This document shows positions 56,822-64,000 of a stretch of DNA of 64,000 nt, in pieces. The notes under the pieces are model-generated. The model ran no database searches. It worked only from the letters and a program-made list of their open reading frames with translations, and was not told the DNA's origin. How positions within the stretch are numbered: position 1 is the first letter of the stretch; the number at the start of each line of letters is the position of its first letter. The position numbers and the translations under genes are program-made. Source of the stretch: Bog-532 sp963830385 (GTDB lineage: Bacteria; Actinomycetota; Actinomycetes; Streptosporangiales; Streptosporangiaceae); assembly GCA_963830385.1 (NCBI GenBank), contig CAWHMD010000002.1, positions 124,001 to 188,000 on the forward strand, written 5' to 3'.

Positions 56822-58161
56822 GCGGGTAGCCCGGCCAGCACCGCGTCCAGCTCGGTGAGCAGGCGCCCCGCGTCGGCCTCGGTGAACACCAGCGGCGGGC
56901 GGATCTTCAGCACGTTGCCGTGCTCGCCGGTGGCCGAGATCAGCACCCGGCGCTCGCGCAGGCCGTTGACCACGGCGGTGGCCGCGGCCCGGTCCGGCGC
57001 CCGCGAGCCCCGGTCCTGGACCAGCTCCACGCCCACGTAGAGCCCGGCCCCGCGGACGTCCCCGATCAGCTCATAGCGCCCGGCCAGCCCGGCCAGCTCG
57101 CGGCGCAGGAACCCGCCGACCCGGTCCGAGCGGGCCAGCAGCCCCTCGTCCCGGATCACGTCCAGCGTGGCCTGGGCGGCGGCCATGGCCACGGTGTTGC
57201 CGCCGAACGTGTTGAAGTAGCGGGTGTCGCGGCCGAAACCGGCCACCACCTCGGGCACCATCAGCACGCCGGCGACGGGATAGCCGTTGCCCATCGGCTT
57301 GCCCATCGTGACCAGGTCCGGGTCCAGGCCGTGCCGCTGGTAGCCCCACAGCCGCTCGCCGGAGCGGCCGAAGCCGCTCTGCACCTCGTCGGCCACGAAC
57401 AGGCCGCCGGCGTGCCGGATCACCTTTGCCACCGGGGCGAGCACGTCGGTGGGCTGGGTGTAGATGCCGTCGGAGGAGAACAGGGAGTCGGCGATGAACG
57501 CGGCCACCCCGTCGCCGCGGCGCTCCAGGTCGTGGATCTGGGCCGCGACCTGTTCGGCCAGCCACGAACCCAGCCCCGCGGCCGGGCGCCGGTAGGAGTC
57601 CGGGGCCGGCACCCGCCGGACCCAGGGGTCGAGCGGTGAGCCCTCCCCCAGCGACGGCGAGATGCCCGCGGTCAGGTCGGAGTTGCCGTGGTAGGCCTCG
57701 GCGGTGACGATGATGCCGCGGCGGCCGGTGTAGTGCCGGGCCATCCGCAGGGCCAGGTCGTTGGCCTCGGAGCCGGTACAGGTGAACATCGCGTGCCCGC
57801 CCGCCCCGATCCGCCCGCCGTGGGTGCCGAGCAGGTCCTCGGCGTAGTCGAGGATGCCCGGCTGCAGGTAGCGGGTGTGCGTGCAGAGCGTGCCGAGCTG
57901 AGTGGCGATGGCCTCGGTGACCCGGGGGTGGGCGTGCCCGACCGACACCACGTTGTTGTAGGCGTCCAGGTAGTCGTGCCCGTCCCGGTCGTACAGGAGC
58001 ACGCCGCGGGCCCGGACGACCTCCACCGGCTGGGTGTAGAAGAGCCGGTAGGCGGGCCCGAGCAGCCGCTGGCGCCGTTCGACCAGCGTTCGGGTCTCCT
58101 CGTCCAGGCCCGTCGCGGTCGCGGGGTCAAACGCGTTGTTCATCTTGCCGCGAGTGCTCAC
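56818..58161 (-). CDS. Class III PLP aminotransferase / phospho-lyase-like
   Basis: About 447 aa from GTG 58161, overlapping the kinase stop by GTGA; ATG 58143 is an alternative. Class III features are YLDAYNNVVSVGHAHPRVTEAI, CTGSEANDLALRMARHYTG, FVADEVQSGFGRSGERLWGYQ and the Schiff-base lysine in DLVTMGKPMGNGYPVAGV. FYTQPVEVVRARGVLLYDRDG and the VRDA/DSLFSSDGI region resemble the AGXT2L (ethanolamine-phosphate / 5-phosphohydroxylysine phospho-lyase) branch. Coupling to an APH-like kinase strongly suggests phosphorylation of an amino alcohol followed by elimination. Confidence 0.88.
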   Translation of the reverse strand: MSTRGKMNNAFDPATATGLDEETRTLVERRQRLLGPAYRLFYTQPVEVVRARGVLLYDRDGHDYLDAYNNVVSVGHAHPRVTEAIATQLGTLCTHTRYLQPGILDYAEDLLGTHGGRIGAGGHAMFTCTGSEANDLALRMARHYTGRRGIIVTAEAYHGNSDLTAGISPSLGEGSPLDPWVRRVPAPDSYRRPAAGLGSWLAEQVAAQIHDLERRGDGVAAFIADSLFSSDGIYTQPTDVLAPVAKVIRHAGGLFVADEVQSGFGRSGERLWGYQRHGLDPDLVTMGKPMGNGYPVAGVLMVPEVVAGFGRDTRYFNTFGGNTVAMAAAQATLDVIRDEGLLARSDRVGGFLRRELAGLAGRYELIGDVRGAGLYVGVELVQDRGSRAPDRAAATAVVNGLRERRVLISATGEHGNVLKIRPPLVFTEADAGRLLTELDAVLAGLPA

Positions 58162-59210
58162 ATCAGGCACGCGGTCACCTCCGCTTCCGAATGATCCAGG
58201 AACCAGGCGAGCTGGGCCCACCCGGGCTCGGTGTTGCGCAGCAGATAGGTGGCGTTGGCCGGGAACCGGGCCGCCCGGTGGGTGCTGATCAGCGCGCGGG
58301 CCACCACCCGGGCCATGACCAGGTGCGGGATCAGCCGCAGCTCGCCCGGGGTGAGGTCGGCCTGGGAGAGGTAACCCCGCAGCACGTCCCGGCCGTCGTG
58401 GAAGATGTCGCCGGTCAGCCGGGCAGGCCCGGTGACGCGGGGCAGCTGGTTGAGCAGGGCGGTGGCCACGTCGATGGCGATCGCGGTGCGGGTGGCGTCC
58501 CCAAAGTCGATGATGCCGGTGATCACGTCCGGCCGGCCCGGGACGGCCAGCAGGTTCGACTTGTTGAAGTCGTTGTGCAGCACCTGGCGGCGCAGCGCCG
58601 CCACCTGCTCCTCGATCCGCGCGAACCGGTCCAGGCCGGCCGCCAGCTGCGCCCGGCGGCCGGGGTCGGGGATGCTGGCCAGCAGTGGCCGCAGCCGCGG
58701 CAGGTGCTGCACGTCCCAGGCCACCACCGGCGAGTCGGCGGGGTGCGTGAACCCGGCGGTGGCGAAGCGCAGCCGGGCCAGCAGCTCCCCGGTGGCCCGG
58801 CGCTGGGCGCGGCTGGACGGGATCCGGTCCAGCGGGGCCCCCGGGCACCAGGTCATCAGCCGGACCGCCCGGTTCTGGCCGGCGGCGTCGGTTACGGCAG
58901 CCCAGTTGTGGCCGCGCAGATCCTGGATCACCCGGGGCACCGGCAGAGCCGGTTCGGCCGCGGCCACGTGGGCCAGCAGGGCGGTCTGGAAGTCGATCTC
59001 GGCGGCGGGCTCGGCCGGATGGGCGACCTTGAGGATCCAGCGCTGGCCGTCCTCGCCGGCGTCCAGCCGGAAGGTGTCATCTTTCTCGGTCGCCAGCCGG
59101 GTCGCCCGGGCGTCCAGCCCGAAGCGGTCCCGGGCCAGGTCCTCGGCCTCGGACGCCGGCATGCTGTGGTGCGCCGCGGCGAGGGAGGCCACATGACCCA
59201 GGTCACTCAT
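58158..59210 (-). CDS. APH-family kinase, hydroxylysine/homoserine kinase-like
   Basis: A 350-aa kinase. DTFRLDAGEDGQRWILKVAHP gives the N-lobe lysine, VLHNDFNKSNLLAV replaces the usual HGD with HND, and ITGIIDFGDATRTAIAID is the metal-binding segment. These fit the HYKK-like branch. It is translationally coupled to a class III phospho-lyase-like gene. In animals and in bacterial fusion proteins, these two activities degrade hydroxylysine or phosphoethanolamine. It overlaps the metallophosphoesterase gene by 8 nt upstream. Confidence 0.88.
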   Translation of the reverse strand: MSDLGHVASLAAAHHSMPASEAEDLARDRFGLDARATRLATEKDDTFRLDAGEDGQRWILKVAHPAEPAAEIDFQTALLAHVAAAEPALPVPRVIQDLRGHNWAAVTDAAGQNRAVRLMTWCPGAPLDRIPSSRAQRRATGELLARLRFATAGFTHPADSPVVAWDVQHLPRLRPLLASIPDPGRRAQLAAGLDRFARIEEQVAALRRQVLHNDFNKSNLLAVPGRPDVITGIIDFGDATRTAIAIDVATALLNQLPRVTGPARLTGDIFHDGRDVLRGYLSQADLTPGELRLIPHLVMARVVARALISTHRAARFPANATYLLRNTEPGWAQLAWFLDHSEAEVTACLM

Positions 59211-60054
59211 GCCGGGGCGCGGGAAGGATCTGGCGGGGGACGCCGGGCGGCCGGTCCCGGCGGCGCCACTCGCGCGGGTAGCCGGTCGAGACCTCCTCGA
59301 ATCGCACGCCGTCGTACCAGGTCGTGCGGGGTATGTGCAGGTGCCCGTAGACGACCGCGGCGGCGTGGTACCGGGTGTGCCAGTCGCGGGTCCGCTCGGT
59401 GCCGCACCACTGGGCGAACTGCGGGTAGCGGAGCACCCGGGTGGGCTCGCGGACCAGGGGGAAGTGGTTCACGAAGACCACCGGCCGGCCCGGGTCCAGG
59501 CCGCCCAGCCGCTCCTCGGTCTGCTCGACCCTTGTGTGGCACCAGGCCTCCCGGCTCGGCCAGGGGTCGGGGTGCAGCAGCCGTTCGTCGGTGCAGACGA
59601 TGCCGGTGTCGTAGGCGATCTGCAGCGCCTGCTCCTGGGACTGCGCATCGTCCGGCCACCACGAGTAGTCGTAGAGCAGGAACATCGGCACGATCGTGGC
59701 CGGCCCGCCGGGCCCGTCCCAGACCAGGTAGGGGTCCTCGGGCGTGTGCACCCCGAGGCCCCGGCACAGCTCGACCAGGGCCCGGTAGCGCTCCTCGCCG
59801 CGCAGCGTCACCTCGTCCCGCCCGTGCGTCCACAACTCGTGGTTGCCGGGCGCCCAGACCACCTGGGCGAACCGCCCGGTCAGGGTCTGCAGCGCCCATT
59901 CGATGTCCGCGAACCGCTCGGCCACGTCGCCCGGGACCAGCAGCCAGTCGGCCTCCGATCGGGGCCGCAGGCCTTCCACCAGCGCCCGGTTCTCCCTGTA
60001 GCCGACGTGCAGGTCGCTGAGGGCCAGCAGGGTGGGGGCGGATTGCGCGGACAC
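59203..60054 (-). CDS. Calcineurin-like metallophosphoesterase
   Basis: A 283-aa protein from GTG 60054. Metal-binding motifs are in order: LALSDLHVGY, LLVPGDVAERF, VVWAPGNHELW, VFVNHFPL and VVYGHLHIPR. It is a cytosolic phosphoesterase of a type widespread in actinomycetes, with no known substrate. It overlaps the following kinase by 8 nt, so the three leftward genes form one unit. Confidence 0.9.
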   Translation of the reverse strand: MSAQSAPTLLALSDLHVGYRENRALVEGLRPRSEADWLLVPGDVAERFADIEWALQTLTGRFAQVVWAPGNHELWTHGRDEVTLRGEERYRALVELCRGLGVHTPEDPYLVWDGPGGPATIVPMFLLYDYSWWPDDAQSQEQALQIAYDTGIVCTDERLLHPDPWPSREAWCHTRVEQTEERLGGLDPGRPVVFVNHFPLVREPTRVLRYPQFAQWCGTERTRDWHTRYHAAAVVYGHLHIPRTTWYDGVRFEEVSTGYPREWRRRDRPPGVPRQILPAPRHE

Positions 60055-60158
60055 TCACCCGAGCATGGCACACACGCTTACCCGGGTGTCTTCGCAGCCC
60101 CCGCGCCGCGCCCCACGGCGACCGAAGCCGGCGCGTACGCGGCCCTGGGCCGCAAGCC

Positions 60159-60584
60159 CTAGAGGTCCAGGACGATCGTGACGGGGCCGTCGTTGGTCAG
60201 CTGGACCTTCATGTTGGCCCCGAAAATGCCGGTCTCGACGTGGGCGCCGAGGTCGCGCAGGGCGGCCACCACCGCGTCCACCAGGGGCTGGGCGACCGGG
60301 CCGGGGGCGGCGGCCAGCCAGGACGGGCGGCGGCCCTTGCGGGTGTCCGCGTAGAGCGTGAACTGGCTGATGACCAGCAGCGGGGCGCCCACGTCGGAGC
60401 AGGACTTCTCCCCCTCGAGGATGCGCAGGCCCCACAGCTTGGCGGCCAGCCTGGCCGCCAGCTCGGGGGTGTCGGTGTGGGTCACGCCGACCAGGACCAG
60501 CAGCCCGGGCTTGTCGATGGCCCCGGCAACCTGCCCGTCCACGCTCACGCTGGCCTGGCTCACCCGCTGCACGACCGCTCGCAT
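60159..60584 (-). CDS. dtd: D-aminoacyl-tRNA deacylase
   Basis: A 141-aa protein. MRAVVQRVSQASVSVDGQVAGAI is the conserved N-terminus, LLVISQFTLYADTRKGRRPSW contains the SQFTL motif, and the C-terminal NDGPVTI carries the Gly-cisPro motif that excludes L-amino acids. It removes D-amino acids (and glycine from tRNA-Ala) from charged tRNA. Length and motifs are canonical. It is divergent from the M20 peptidase gene. Confidence 0.96.
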   Translation of the reverse strand: MRAVVQRVSQASVSVDGQVAGAIDKPGLLVLVGVTHTDTPELAARLAAKLWGLRILEGEKSCSDVGAPLLVISQFTLYADTRKGRRPSWLAAAPGPVAQPLVDAVVAALRDLGAHVETGIFGANMKVQLTNDGPVTIVLDL

Positions 60585-60611
60585 CGAGCCAGCCTACCGG
60601 TGGCAGGATGG

Positions 60612-62036
60612 GTGACCGTGGAACAGGACACGGTGCGCACGAGCGTGCAGAACAGCTGGCGGAACGAGGTACTGCCGAGCCTGTCGGGGCTGGTGACGAT
60701 CCCGGCCCTGTCACCGGCGTTCGACGCCGAGTGGGAGCAGCACGGGCAGCTGCGGGCGGTGGTCGACCACGTGCGGGCCTGGATCGGGACCCGGGCGCTG
60801 CCGGGGGCACACAGCGAGGTGGTCGAGCTCCCCGGGCGGTCGCCGCTGCTGCTGGTGGACGTGCCCGCCACGGCCCGGGCGGCCGACCGCGGCACCGTGC
60901 TGCTGTACGGGCATCTGGACAAGCAGCCGCCGGTCGGCGGCTGGGCCGACGGGCTCGGGCCGTGGACGCCGGTGTTCCGGGACGGCAAGCTGTTCGGCCG
61001 GGGCGTGGTGGACGACGGCTACTCGGCCTACGCGGCCACCACCGCGCTGGAGGCGGTGCTGGCGGCCGGCGGTGAGCACGCGCGGGCGGTGCTGCTGCTG
61101 GAGACCGGCGAGGAGTCCGGCAGCCCGGACCTGCCCGCCTACATGGAGCACCTGGCCGGGCGGCTGGGCGACGTGACGTTCGTGGTCTGCCTGGACGGCG
61201 GGGGCGGTGACTACCAGCGGATGTGGCTGATGAACAGCCTGCGCGGGCTGGTCAAGCTGACCGTCACCGTCCGGGTGCTGGAATCGGCCCAGCACTCCGG
61301 GCTGGCCAGCGGCGTCGTGCCCAGCTCGTTCCGGATCCTGCGGCAGTTGCTGGACCGGGTGGAGGACGCCGAGACCGGCGAGATCAGGCTGCCCGAGTTC
61401 AACACGCCGATCCCCGAGGACCGCCGGGCCGCCGCCGAGGCGCTGGTCGTGCTGGACCCGGGCGGCGTGAAGCGGCTGTACCCGGTGGTGGCCGGCATGA
61501 GCCTGGCGGCCGACGATGAGGTCGAGCTGATCCTGAACAACACCTGGCGGCCGACCCTTTCTGTGACCGGGGCGGCCGGGCTGCCCGAGCCGGCCCAGGC
61601 CGGGAACGTGCTCCGCACCTCCACGGCGCTGACGCTGAGCATGCGCACCCCGCCGCTGGCCGACGCCAAGCCGGCCGGCGCCGCCCTGATCAAGGCGCTG
61701 ACCACCGACGTCCCCTACGGCGCGACCGTCGAGATCACCGACGTCGCGGCCGAGAACGGCTGGACCCCGCCCGCGTTCGCGCCCTGGCTGTCCGCGGCGA
61801 TGGATTCGGCCAGCGACCGGGTGTTCGGGAGGGAGTACGGCAGCCTGGGCATCGGCGGCTCGATCCCGTTCATGGAGATGCTGGGCCGGCGCTATCCGGA
61901 GGCCCAGATCGTGGTCACCGGCGCGCTCGGGGCCGACTCCAACGCCCACGTGCCCAACGAGTGGCTCGACATAGCGTTCGCCCAGCAGATCACCGAGGCC
62001 GTCGCGCACCTGCTGGACGCGCACGCGCGGAGCTGA
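60612..62036 (+). CDS. M20 family metallopeptidase (dipeptidase-like)
   Basis: A 474-aa protein from GTG 60612 (GTG 60618 is possible). GTVLLYGHLDKQPPVGGWADG gives the first metal His-Asp, LFGRGVVDDGYSAYA the bridging Asp, LLLETGEESGSPDL the catalytic Glu pair, FVVCLDGGGGDY the next Asp, and GGSIPFMEML with SNAHVPNEWLDI the final His region. The lid domain lies between about 215 and 340. It resembles CNDP-type cytosolic dipeptidases rather than M20A aminopeptidases. Confidence 0.92.
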   Translation: MTVEQDTVRTSVQNSWRNEVLPSLSGLVTIPALSPAFDAEWEQHGQLRAVVDHVRAWIGTRALPGAHSEVVELPGRSPLLLVDVPATARAADRGTVLLYGHLDKQPPVGGWADGLGPWTPVFRDGKLFGRGVVDDGYSAYAATTALEAVLAAGGEHARAVLLLETGEESGSPDLPAYMEHLAGRLGDVTFVVCLDGGGGDYQRMWLMNSLRGLVKLTVTVRVLESAQHSGLASGVVPSSFRILRQLLDRVEDAETGEIRLPEFNTPIPEDRRAAAEALVVLDPGGVKRLYPVVAGMSLAADDEVELILNNTWRPTLSVTGAAGLPEPAQAGNVLRTSTALTLSMRTPPLADAKPAGAALIKALTTDVPYGATVEITDVAAENGWTPPAFAPWLSAAMDSASDRVFGREYGSLGIGGSIPFMEMLGRRYPEAQIVVTGALGADSNAHVPNEWLDIAFAQQITEAVAHLLDAHARS

Positions 62037-62056
62037 CGCGCCCGTCGAGCACCCCA

Positions 62057-63235
62057 TCAGCTGCCTTGGTTGTAGGGGTTGTAGGGGATGTCGGCGATTA
62101 CGCCTTGGGTGCCGGCGGGGGCGTACATCAGCATCTGGGTGGCGCTGGTGGCGGGGGTGAACCAGAGCAGCGACGTGCTGGCTTCGCAGCTGGTCTGGGC
62201 GCGGACCAGGAGGCGCGAGCCGAGGGCGGTCACGATCTGGTTGTCGTTGCCGGTGGTGCCTGGGACGCTGACCGGCGCGGCGGCTCCGGTGCTGGCCGGC
62301 TTGGCGATGAAGATGACTCCGCAGGCGCCGGTGGCCTGCAGGTACAGGCCGCCGGGCAACTGCCAGGCGTTGATGTCGCCGAGGTCGGGGCCGCTGGAGC
62401 TGCGCTGCTGGGTCAGCGCGGCCGGCTTGGCGCCGCTGGCTGGGACGAGCCACAGGCGTGCGGCGGCCGTGCCGGGCGCGAGGCAGCTGGCCAGGATCGT
62501 GCTCGCGTTCCACCAGCGCACCGGCTGGCAGGTGGGGTTGCCGGCGACCGGCAGCGAGCGGAGGACCTTGCCCGCGTTGCTGACCAGTTCCAGGGCCTTG
62601 GCGCCGTTGACGGCGAGGGTGGTGCCGTCCGGCGCGTCGACCGCGGTGCTGGCGGTGCCGGCCGGGCCGGAGGCCAGCACCTGCTCCTGCCGCCCGTTCA
62701 GGTCGTAGCGGAGGATCTTGCCGGTGCTCATGACCTGCTGGGCGGCGAGGATGGCGGTGCCGTCCGGCCGGGTGTAACCGATCGGCTGGGTGCCGCCGGG
62801 CAGCTTGAAGCTGGTGAACTTCCCGGTCGCCAGCACCAGCTGGCCGACGGTGCCGTCCGGGCCGGTGAACAGCGCCCGGGTCTTGTCGCCGGACCAGCCG
62901 ATCAGGGTCCAGTTGTCCTGGCCCGCGGGCCAGTTGTACAGCGCGTCCCGGTAGCCGTTCGGGCCGACCAGGTAGAGGGTGGTCGGCCCGGTCTTGCGGG
63001 GGGTGACGCCGCCGCTGGTGGAGGCCGAGTACTGGGCCAGCGACCAGCCTGCGCCCACCTCGGACCAGGAAATCTTCACCGGGCCGGTCCCGGTGGCCGT
63101 GGCCGGGGACTGATGGCTGGCCGGCTGGGCCTGGCCGCCGCCCGCCGAGGCACAGCCCGCCACCGCCATCACGGTCAGCAGCGGGAGCACCGCCCACCGC
63201 GACCGCCTGTTACTCCGCTGGACCCCGATACCCAT
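62057..63235 (-). CDS. Secreted lipoprotein with beta-propeller-like repeats, unknown function
   Basis: A 392-aa protein. The signal (RWAVLPLLTVMAVAGC) ends in a lipobox, so Cys28 would be lipidated. A low-complexity linker (ASAGGGQAQPASHQSPATAT) follows. The rest consists of Trp- and Gly-rich strands (WTLIGWSGDKTRALFTGPDG, GYTRPDGTAILA, LPVAGNPTCQPVRWWNASTI) with the spacing of TolB/WD40-like blades. A surface sensor or binding role is plausible. No neighbour clarifies it. Confidence 0.85.
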   Translation of the reverse strand: MGIGVQRSNRRSRWAVLPLLTVMAVAGCASAGGGQAQPASHQSPATATGTGPVKISWSEVGAGWSLAQYSASTSGGVTPRKTGPTTLYLVGPNGYRDALYNWPAGQDNWTLIGWSGDKTRALFTGPDGTVGQLVLATGKFTSFKLPGGTQPIGYTRPDGTAILAAQQVMSTGKILRYDLNGRQEQVLASGPAGTASTAVDAPDGTTLAVNGAKALELVSNAGKVLRSLPVAGNPTCQPVRWWNASTILASCLAPGTAAARLWLVPASGAKPAALTQQRSSSGPDLGDINAWQLPGGLYLQATGACGVIFIAKPASTGAAAPVSVPGTTGNDNQIVTALGSRLLVRAQTSCEASTSLLWFTPATSATQMLMYAPAGTQGVIADIPYNPYNQGS

Positions 63236-63304
63236 GTTGTCTCCCCGTGGCTCTCAAACAGCCTTCACCCAGTGAGACGCTCGCCGTGGCGTGCGGTTGG
63301 GGAG

Positions 63305-63991
63305 TCATGCGCCTTTCGGGCGGTACTGGAGGCGTTTGCGCGCGTTTTCGGTGACACCGGTGCGCTCGTTGCGGGCGGCCAGCTGGCGGGCCTCGTCCAG
63401 ATCGACGGGGGTGAGCAGGCCGTTCGCGAGCAGGAAGCCGGCCAGGTTGCGGGAGTGCCCGCGCTCGTTCCAGATCAGCCCCTGGAGCAGCTTTTTGTAA
63501 TCGGAAATGGCGCCTTCGCCGGACAGGTCGAGCGCGACCACGACGTCCATCATTGGCATGGTCTGGGGGGCGGCCACGCCCAGCACGTACTCCTGGTAGT
63601 AGAAGGCCATCGCCAGCCGGGCCGTGTTGTTGCGGTCGAACCAGGCGCGGACCCGCGCCACCGCGTCCTCGCCGGGCGGGCCGCCCGAACGGCCCAGCAC
63701 CCGGCCGTCCTGGGTGACGGGCTGGGTGTCAGAGGAGCCGGGCACCGGGACGGCCGGCTCGGCCGCCATCGTCAGCCGGATCCGGACCACCCACTTGCCT
63801 ACGCTGACCAGCCAGGATCCCTCCTCCAGGGCGAACGGGAGGGCCTCGTAATGGGCGGGCGCGACCGGCAGCACGTGGCGGGCCGCCTGCTGCACGGCCT
63901 CGGCGGCGGGCGGCGCGCCGGAGCCCTGGTCGGGGGCCAGGTACACCCGGTAGGTGCTGTCCCGGCTGAACAGCTCCCAGCGATGGTGCAC
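63305..63991 (-). CDS. Protein of unknown function (possibly extending past the window)
   Basis: At least 228 aa. The GTG at 63991 is the last start inside the window, but the frame stays open to the edge (LRYV before it), so the true start may lie outside. The N-terminal half is beta-rich (YRVYLAPDQGSG, EGSWLVSVGKWVVRIRL). The C-terminal half is helical with Trp and Arg (DYKKLLQGLIWNERGHSRNLAGFLLANGLLTP in two pieces, RLQYRPKGA). There is no signal peptide or known motif. Confidence 0.65.
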   Translation of the reverse strand: MHHRWELFSRDSTYRVYLAPDQGSGAPPAAEAVQQAARHVLPVAPAHYEALPFALEEGSWLVSVGKWVVRIRLTMAAEPAVPVPGSSDTQPVTQDGRVLGRSGGPPGEDAVARVRAWFDRNNTARLAMAFYYQEYVLGVAAPQTMPMMDVVVALDLSGEGAISDYKKLLQGLIWNERGHSRNLAGFLLANGLLTPVDLDEARQLAARNERTGVTENARKRLQYRPKGA

Positions 63992-64000
63992 GTAGCGCAG

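Overview
The window is very GC-rich, with GTG/TTG starts, strong codon-position GC bias and many 4-nt ATGA/GTGA gene overlaps. Its homologies (MmyB-type XRE regulators, MSMEG_05xx families, CGNR regulator, S53 peptidase, Tat-exported phosphatase) point to an actinomycete chromosome. No phage, plasmid, IS element, rRNA or CRISPR array is visible. There is one tRNA, tRNA-Lys(CTT), at 2890-2962.

Layout. 0-6.6 kb: fructosamine-kinase fragment, low-molecular-weight tyrosine phosphatase, secreted sedolisin, tRNA-Lys, an enolase-superfamily sugar-acid dehydratase, a HigBA-type toxin-antitoxin pair and an MFS exporter. 6.6-27.5 kb: the standout region, described below. 27.4-31.5 kb: endo/exonuclease-phosphatase protein, an MBL-fold protein lacking its metal-binding segment, a CGNR regulator, and an ammonium transporter broken by a frameshift. 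31.5-46.1 kb: FitAB and AbrB-VapC toxin-antitoxin pairs, assorted oxidoreductases with XRE or TetR regulators, and the methionine genes metX-metY with a CoA-binding protein, divergent from an OsmC/flavin-monooxygenase pair. 46.2-64 kb: TetR, secreted purple-acid-type phosphatase, a duplicated GH53 galactanase-like secreted protein, several kinases and lyases including a hydroxylysine-kinase/phospho-lyase-like pair, Dtd, an M20 peptidase and a lipoprotein.

The 6.6-27.5 kb region combines three gene sets usually seen apart. (1) Members of the Nit1C / nitrogen-starvation set: MSMEG_0572/Sll0783-like, MSMEG_0565-like glycosyltransferase, MSMEG_0568-like radical SAM, MSMEG_0567/Sll0786-like GNAT and Sll0787-like AIR-synthase homologue. 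The hallmark nitrilase is not in the window. (2) A tightly overlapping operon with a ComA-type phosphosulfolactate synthase, a cysteine-rich protein of unknown function, two aspartase/fumarase-superfamily lyases and a D-cysteine-desulfhydrase-like PLP enzyme. This is the class composition of the bacterial coenzyme M locus (XcbB1-E1) of Xanthobacter. (3) FdrA, DUF1116 and carbamate kinase, i.e. oxamate-carbamoyltransferase (AllF/AllG) and AllK homologues, plus a cyclase-family hydrolase and a ThDP enzyme. My inference is a nitrogen-responsive pathway that makes or consumes a sulfonated or thiol small molecule and handles a carbamoyl intermediate. The product cannot be read from the sequence.

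A GGAAACGAA element occurs in the promoter regions of the MSMEG_0572 operon, the radical SAM gene and the ammonium transporter, suggesting shared (possibly GlnR-like) control. Four genes carry apparent single-G losses, three of them at CGGGCCGGC, so sequence error should be considered before calling them pseudogenes.
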